Made by a program: the position numbers and the translations under genes. 35,251 nt of DNA from JADJPL01 sp964607915 (GTDB taxonomy: Bacteria; Bacteroidota; Bacteroidia; Chitinophagales; Saprospiraceae): contig CAZSMU010000023.1 in assembly GCA_964607915.1 (NCBI GenBank), positions 1-35,251 of the forward strand, read 5' to 3'. The notes below the pieces were generated by a model, which was not told the origin of the DNA, ran no database searches, and worked only from the letters and a program-made list of their open reading frames with translations. Positions 32,375 through 35,251 of the stretch are shown piece after piece (positions within the stretch are counted from its first letter, which is position 1; every line of letters starts with the position of its first letter).

Positions 32375-32430
32375 AGACTTGTGGTGAGGGGTCAAAAAAG
32401 CTCTTTTTTCTCACCTCGTTGACCCCTATT
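32375..32430. repeat. Dispersed palindromic repeat, copy 9
   Basis: AGACTTGTGGTGAGGGGTC then AAAAAAGCTCTTTTTT, followed by CTCACCTCGTTGACCCCT and a decayed end (ATTGAACAGG). GGTGAG (32383-32388) and CTCACC (32410-32415) pair. In copy 2 the equivalent pair is GGAGGA/TCCTCC: different bases but the stem is kept. The AAGTCT end is 5 nt from the uvrB ATG; the other end faces the CrtA-like gene. Confidence 0.85.
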
Positions 32431-32474
32431 GAACAGGAACAGCCCCTCGGCGGTTGCACATACCAAACAAAAGG

Positions 32475-33188
32475 ATGATGCATACGGACGCCCGACAAGT
32501 AGTGACCTTTACCCTGTTTCATCTTCACGGCTGGAAGAACCGCTGGTGGGCGTTTCGGCACATGGGGCTCTACCCACCGTTGTTGGAGCAGGTAGCTGGT
32601 TTGGAGTTTGCCCGAATGGTCGGCAGCGGTGCGGGCAGTGGGTTCAGCATATTGCCCAACCTGGGGGTGTACGGTCTCCTGGGAGTTTGGACGGAAGAAG
32701 CCGCGGCGCAGCACTTTTTCGAGGGCGACCCTATTTTTCAGGAGTTCAAGCAAAGAGGCCTTTACCAGACCTTTTTTCTGCACCCCATCAAAGCACATGG
32801 GGCCTGGGAGGGCAAGAACCCCTTCCGGCCCAGCGCCGAGGCGGACGATTCCCGGCCCATTGCCGTGCTCACCCGGGCCACGATAGCTCCCCGACAGCTT
32901 TGGCGCTTTTGGACGTATGTACCCCCGGTGAGCAAATCCATTGAAAAATTCCGCGCGCATCTGCTCCTCGCCGTGGGCATTGGGGAGTTGCCGCTCGTAC
33001 AGCAAGCCACCTTCAGTCTTTGGCGCGACCCCAGGCAGATGATGGCGTATGCCTATCAGAACCCGGAGCACAAAGGCGTGGTGAAAAAGACCCGGGAGTT
33101 GGGCTGGTACTCAGAGGAGTTGTTCGCCCGTTTCCGGCCCTATCGCTTTGAAGGCAGTGGCGAGAACCCGCTCGCCGGATGGATTTAA
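32475..33188 (+). CDS. CrtA-like (spheroidene monooxygenase family) protein
   Basis: A 237-aa protein resembling spheroidene monooxygenase CrtA, a haem-dependent carotenoid oxygenase known from phototrophic proteobacteria. Recognisable parts are TFTLFHLHGWKNRWWAFRHMG, PFRPSAEADDSRPIAVLTRATI, and the C-terminal region with SLWRDPRQMMAYAYQNPEHKGVVKKTRELGWYSEELFARF (shown as blocks up to 20 residues: WRDPRQMMAYAY, ELGWYSEELFARFRP). Homologues are found in non-phototrophic Bacteroidota and may oxidise carotenoid or other substrates; no carotenoid genes neighbour it. Start: ATG at 32475 (after AAAAGG) is preferred over 32454, which would add seven residues. It is divergent from uvrB. Confidence 0.75.
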   Translation: MMHTDARQVVTFTLFHLHGWKNRWWAFRHMGLYPPLLEQVAGLEFARMVGSGAGSGFSILPNLGVYGLLGVWTEEAAAQHFFEGDPIFQEFKQRGLYQTFFLHPIKAHGAWEGKNPFRPSAEADDSRPIAVLTRATIAPRQLWRFWTYVPPVSKSIEKFRAHLLLAVGIGELPLVQQATFSLWRDPRQMMAYAYQNPEHKGVVKKTRELGWYSEELFARFRPYRFEGSGENPLAGWI

Positions 33189-33212
33189 TCGTATAAAAAG
33201 CCCTACCGGCTC

Positions 33213-35111
33213 TTAGTAAGCCCGTACATCTTTTTTTTCCATATAGTTGATAAAGGCCCGGTTGACGATGCGGTTGCCCCCGGGAGTGGGATAGTTGCCG
33301 GAGAAGTACCAGTCTCCTTTGTGGTCCGGGCAGGCGGCGTGCAGGCCCTCTATCGTTTGGTAGATTACCTCGATGTCCGGTTTTATGCCCTTGGGCGTGA
33401 CGATGGCTGCGATCTGACGGGAAATATCTTCGTAAGAAAATTCGTCGTACAGCGCCTGGATTTCGTTGCGCACTTGCTCTGTGGGCAGATGTTCCTGTTC
33501 TTTACAGCGCTGGTAAGTCTCCTGTAGGCGGTGGGACTTGCCATTTTTTTCCAATAGTTCCACCAGTGCCTTGAAGGCGACGAATTCCCCCATTTTAGAC
33601 ATATCTATCCCGTAACAATCGGGGTAGCGGATTTGGGGGGCGGACGATACGATGATGATTTTCTTTGGTTTGAGCCGTGCGGCGATTTGGATGATGCTGT
33701 CGCGGAGGGTGGTCCCGCGCACGATAGAGTCATCGAGCAGCACCAGGGTATCCTCGTGGTTTTTCACCAGTCCGTAGGTAATATCGTACACATGCGACAC
33801 GAGTTTGCCCCGGGCGGTCGTATCTGCGATAAAGGTGCGGACTTTGGCGTCTTTCAGGATCAGTTTTTCGATGCGCGGCTGCAGGGCCATGATTTTGCGC
33901 AGTTTTTTGGGCTTCAGCTTGTCCTTTTCTATCAAGTGCAGGATGCGCTCTTCTTTGATTTCATCCAGTCGTTTGTGGATTCCTTCAATCATGCCGAAGA
34001 AGGCCGTTTCGGCCGTATTGGGCACAAAGGAGAAGACTGTATTTTCGAAATCGAAGTCCACCGATTTCAGGATTGGCTCGACGAGCTGCTCTCCCAATTG
34101 TTTGCGTTCCAGATAGATATCCCGGTCGTTACCCCTTGAAAAGTAGATGCGTTCGAAAGAGCAGGCATTGCGTTCGCCCGGTTCGACGAAGGGTTTTTCT
34201 TCGACACTGCCTTTTTTCTTGATGATGAGGGCATGGCCAGGCGTCAGCTCCTTTACTTTTTGGTAATGGACGTTGAACACCGACTGTATGGCGGGCCGTT
34301 CGGAGGCGACGACAGCGACCTCGTCGTCGTGGTAGTAGTAGGCCGGGCGTATCCCGTTGGGGTCGCGCATGACAAACGCATCCCCGTGGCCGATGAGGCC
34401 ACACATGACGTAGCCGCCGTCGAATTTTTTGCTGGCGCGGGTGAGCAGGCGCTGCACGTCGAGGTTGTCGTAGATCAGATCGTTGATTTCGATGTTGGAG
34501 TACCCTTCTGGTTTGAACCAGGTATGGAGGCGCTGTACCTCATCGTCGAGGAAGTGCCCGATTTTTTCCATCACGGTGACGGTATCCGATTTCTCTTTGG
34601 GGTATTGGCCCAGTTCCAGGAGTTCCTGGAAGAGTTCATCCACATTGGTGAGGTTGAAATTGCCGGCCAGGATGAGGTTTCGGCTGATCCAGTTGTTTTG
34701 GCGCAGGAAGGGGTGGCAGGTTTCGATGGAGTTATCGCCGTGGGTGCCGTAGCGCAGGTGGCCGAGCAGGAGCTCGCCGATATAGGGTTTATGGGCTTTC
34801 AGCCAGGCAGCGTCCTGGAGCTTATCTTTGGGCAGTCCGTCGAAGTGTTTCCAGATTTGATCGAACAAGTCGTCGAGGTAGTTGGGGGCGACGCTGCGCT
34901 TTCGGCTGATGTATCGGGTTCCCGGGTCCGGGTCGAGTTTGATGGTGGCCATCCCGGCTCCGTCCTGCCCTCGGTTGCGCTGTTTTTGCATCAGGAGCCT
35001 GAGTTTATCCAGGCCGTAGAAAGCGCTGCCGTATTTATCCTGGTAATACGATAACGGCTGTAATAGACGAATGAGGGCTATACCACATTCGTGTTTGATA
35101 ACGTCGCTCAT
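33213..35111 (-). CDS. PurF-type amidophosphoribosyltransferase, long form
   Basis: A 632-aa class II glutamine amidotransferase fused to a phosphoribosyltransferase, the fold of PurF (first step of purine synthesis). The nucleophile is Cys9 in KHECGIALIRL, so an eight-residue propeptide must be removed, as in B. subtilis PurF. RNRGQDGAGMA (about 46-56) and GHLRYGTHG (about 117-125) are glutaminase motifs. The PRPP loop is LLDDSIVRGTTLRDS (458-472), followed by PQIRYPDCYGIDM. It is longer than usual PurF (470-510 aa) because of a Lys/Glu-rich insertion (about 378-422) before the flexible VRTFI loop and an extended C-terminus. Bacteroidota usually carry a shorter PurF as well, so this may be a paralogue. 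Promoter with TATCTTTG lies just upstream. Confidence 0.88.
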   Translation of the reverse strand: MSDVIKHECGIALIRLLQPLSYYQDKYGSAFYGLDKLRLLMQKQRNRGQDGAGMATIKLDPDPGTRYISRKRSVAPNYLDDLFDQIWKHFDGLPKDKLQDAAWLKAHKPYIGELLLGHLRYGTHGDNSIETCHPFLRQNNWISRNLILAGNFNLTNVDELFQELLELGQYPKEKSDTVTVMEKIGHFLDDEVQRLHTWFKPEGYSNIEINDLIYDNLDVQRLLTRASKKFDGGYVMCGLIGHGDAFVMRDPNGIRPAYYYHDDEVAVVASERPAIQSVFNVHYQKVKELTPGHALIIKKKGSVEEKPFVEPGERNACSFERIYFSRGNDRDIYLERKQLGEQLVEPILKSVDFDFENTVFSFVPNTAETAFFGMIEGIHKRLDEIKEERILHLIEKDKLKPKKLRKIMALQPRIEKLILKDAKVRTFIADTTARGKLVSHVYDITYGLVKNHEDTLVLLDDSIVRGTTLRDSIIQIAARLKPKKIIIVSSAPQIRYPDCYGIDMSKMGEFVAFKALVELLEKNGKSHRLQETYQRCKEQEHLPTEQVRNEIQALYDEFSYEDISRQIAAIVTPKGIKPDIEVIYQTIEGLHAACPDHKGDWYFSGNYPTPGGNRIVNRAFINYMEKKDVRAY

Positions 35112-35131
35112 GCGATGAAATTGATGAGCTG

Positions 35132-35160
35132 CAAAGATAACACGATTCGCAGGATTTCAA
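35132..35160 (-). promoter_or_regulatory. Promoter of the PurF-type gene
   Basis: On the minus strand TTG (35160-35158), 18 nt spacer, then TATCTTTG (35139-35132), 20 nt upstream of the ATG. Both Bacteroidota boxes are present. The dispersed repeat copy 10 lies about 35 nt further upstream. Confidence 0.65.
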
Positions 35161-35194
35161 CGCTTCCCGGGGGGGTTGTGCGACGGAGCTTATT

Positions 35195-35244
35195 ACACTT
35201 GTTGCGAGGGGAATCATCGAGGGGTCAAAAAGGCCCTTTTTCGC
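35195..35244. repeat. Dispersed palindromic repeat, copy 10 (cut by window end)
   Basis: ACACTTGTTGCGAGGGGAAT then CATCGAGGGGTCAAAAAGGC and CCTTTTTCGCCCACACT. This is the clearest ATCAT-type arm plus the complete central AAAAAGGCCCTTTTT. The other arm may lie outside the window. The AAGTGT end faces the purF-type gene, 83 nt from its ATG. Confidence 0.85.
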
Positions 35245-35251
35245 CCACACT

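Noticed and set aside
30945..32387. 480-codon open frame opposite uvrB
   Set aside because: Antisense shadow of uvrB; runs into a repeat copy and has no recognisable domain.
32370..33071. N-terminal extension of uvrB
   Set aside because: The frame is open but overlaps the CrtA-like gene on the other strand and lies before the family start MEFKINAHF; internal ATG at 32369 is right.
66..35244. CRISPR array interpretation of the repeats
   Set aside because: Copies are kilobases apart, in both orientations and separated by genes; no spacers or cas genes.

Overview
The window looks like chromosomal DNA of a Bacteroidota bacterium, most likely a moderate-GC member of the Saprospiria or a relative. 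The lineage markers are a GldH-type gliding lipoprotein, a DUF5606 protein, an atpBEFHAG cluster without atpD/atpC, a CarB without the C-terminal regulatory domain, an HTH_34-type regulator next to creD, and several upstream regions with the Bacteroidota -7 promoter box (TAnnTTTG). Almost everything is housekeeping. I see no tRNA, rRNA, CRISPR array, transposase or prophage gene.

Layout. 1-3.5 kb: carB (+) facing a gldH-like lipoprotein gene (-). 3.7-7.1 kb (-): sugar nucleotidyltransferase, TlpA-like thioredoxin, grpE, dnaJ. 7.3-12.6 kb (-): the F-type ATP synthase operon atpB-E-F-H-A-G, with its promoter upstream of atpB and a hairpin after atpG. 12.98-14.6 kb: nadB (+). 14.6-22.5 kb (-): a GT2 glycosyltransferase, an M3 oligoendopeptidase, a DUF5606 protein, a fused E1 alpha/beta 2-oxoacid dehydrogenase and a class A penicillin-binding protein. 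22.8-24.75 kb (-): groES-groEL with a strong hairpin terminator. 24.98-27.7 kb (+): a lipoprotein fusing a YncE-like beta-propeller to a phosphoesterase. 27.9-30.3 kb (-): an unknown membrane protein, a GTG-started winged-helix regulator coupled to it, and creD. 30.3-32.4 kb (-): uvrB. 32.5-33.2 kb (+): a CrtA-like monooxygenase. 33.2-35.1 kb (-): a long PurF-type amidotransferase.

The most striking feature is not a gene. About ten copies of a dispersed, GC-rich, imperfectly palindromic repeat (end sequence CCCCTCGCAACAAGTCT, centre AAAAAGGCCCTTTTT) sit between transcription units. The intact copy is 77 bp (3549-3625) with 16-bp perfect terminal inverted repeats; others are single arms or decayed. 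In nine of ten cases the AAGTCT end points at a start codon 5-100 nt away (carB, gldH, nadB, M3 peptidase, DUF5606, PBP1a, YncE-phosphoesterase, uvrB, purF). No copy lies inside an operon. This suggests either a non-autonomous mobile/REP-like family with strong insertion preference or a repurposed leader/boundary element.

A second regulatory signal is a near-identical 24-bp element (22/24) immediately upstream of both creD and the unknown-membrane-protein/regulator operon. It overlaps a well-formed promoter, and is best read as the operator of the small winged-helix regulator encoded there.
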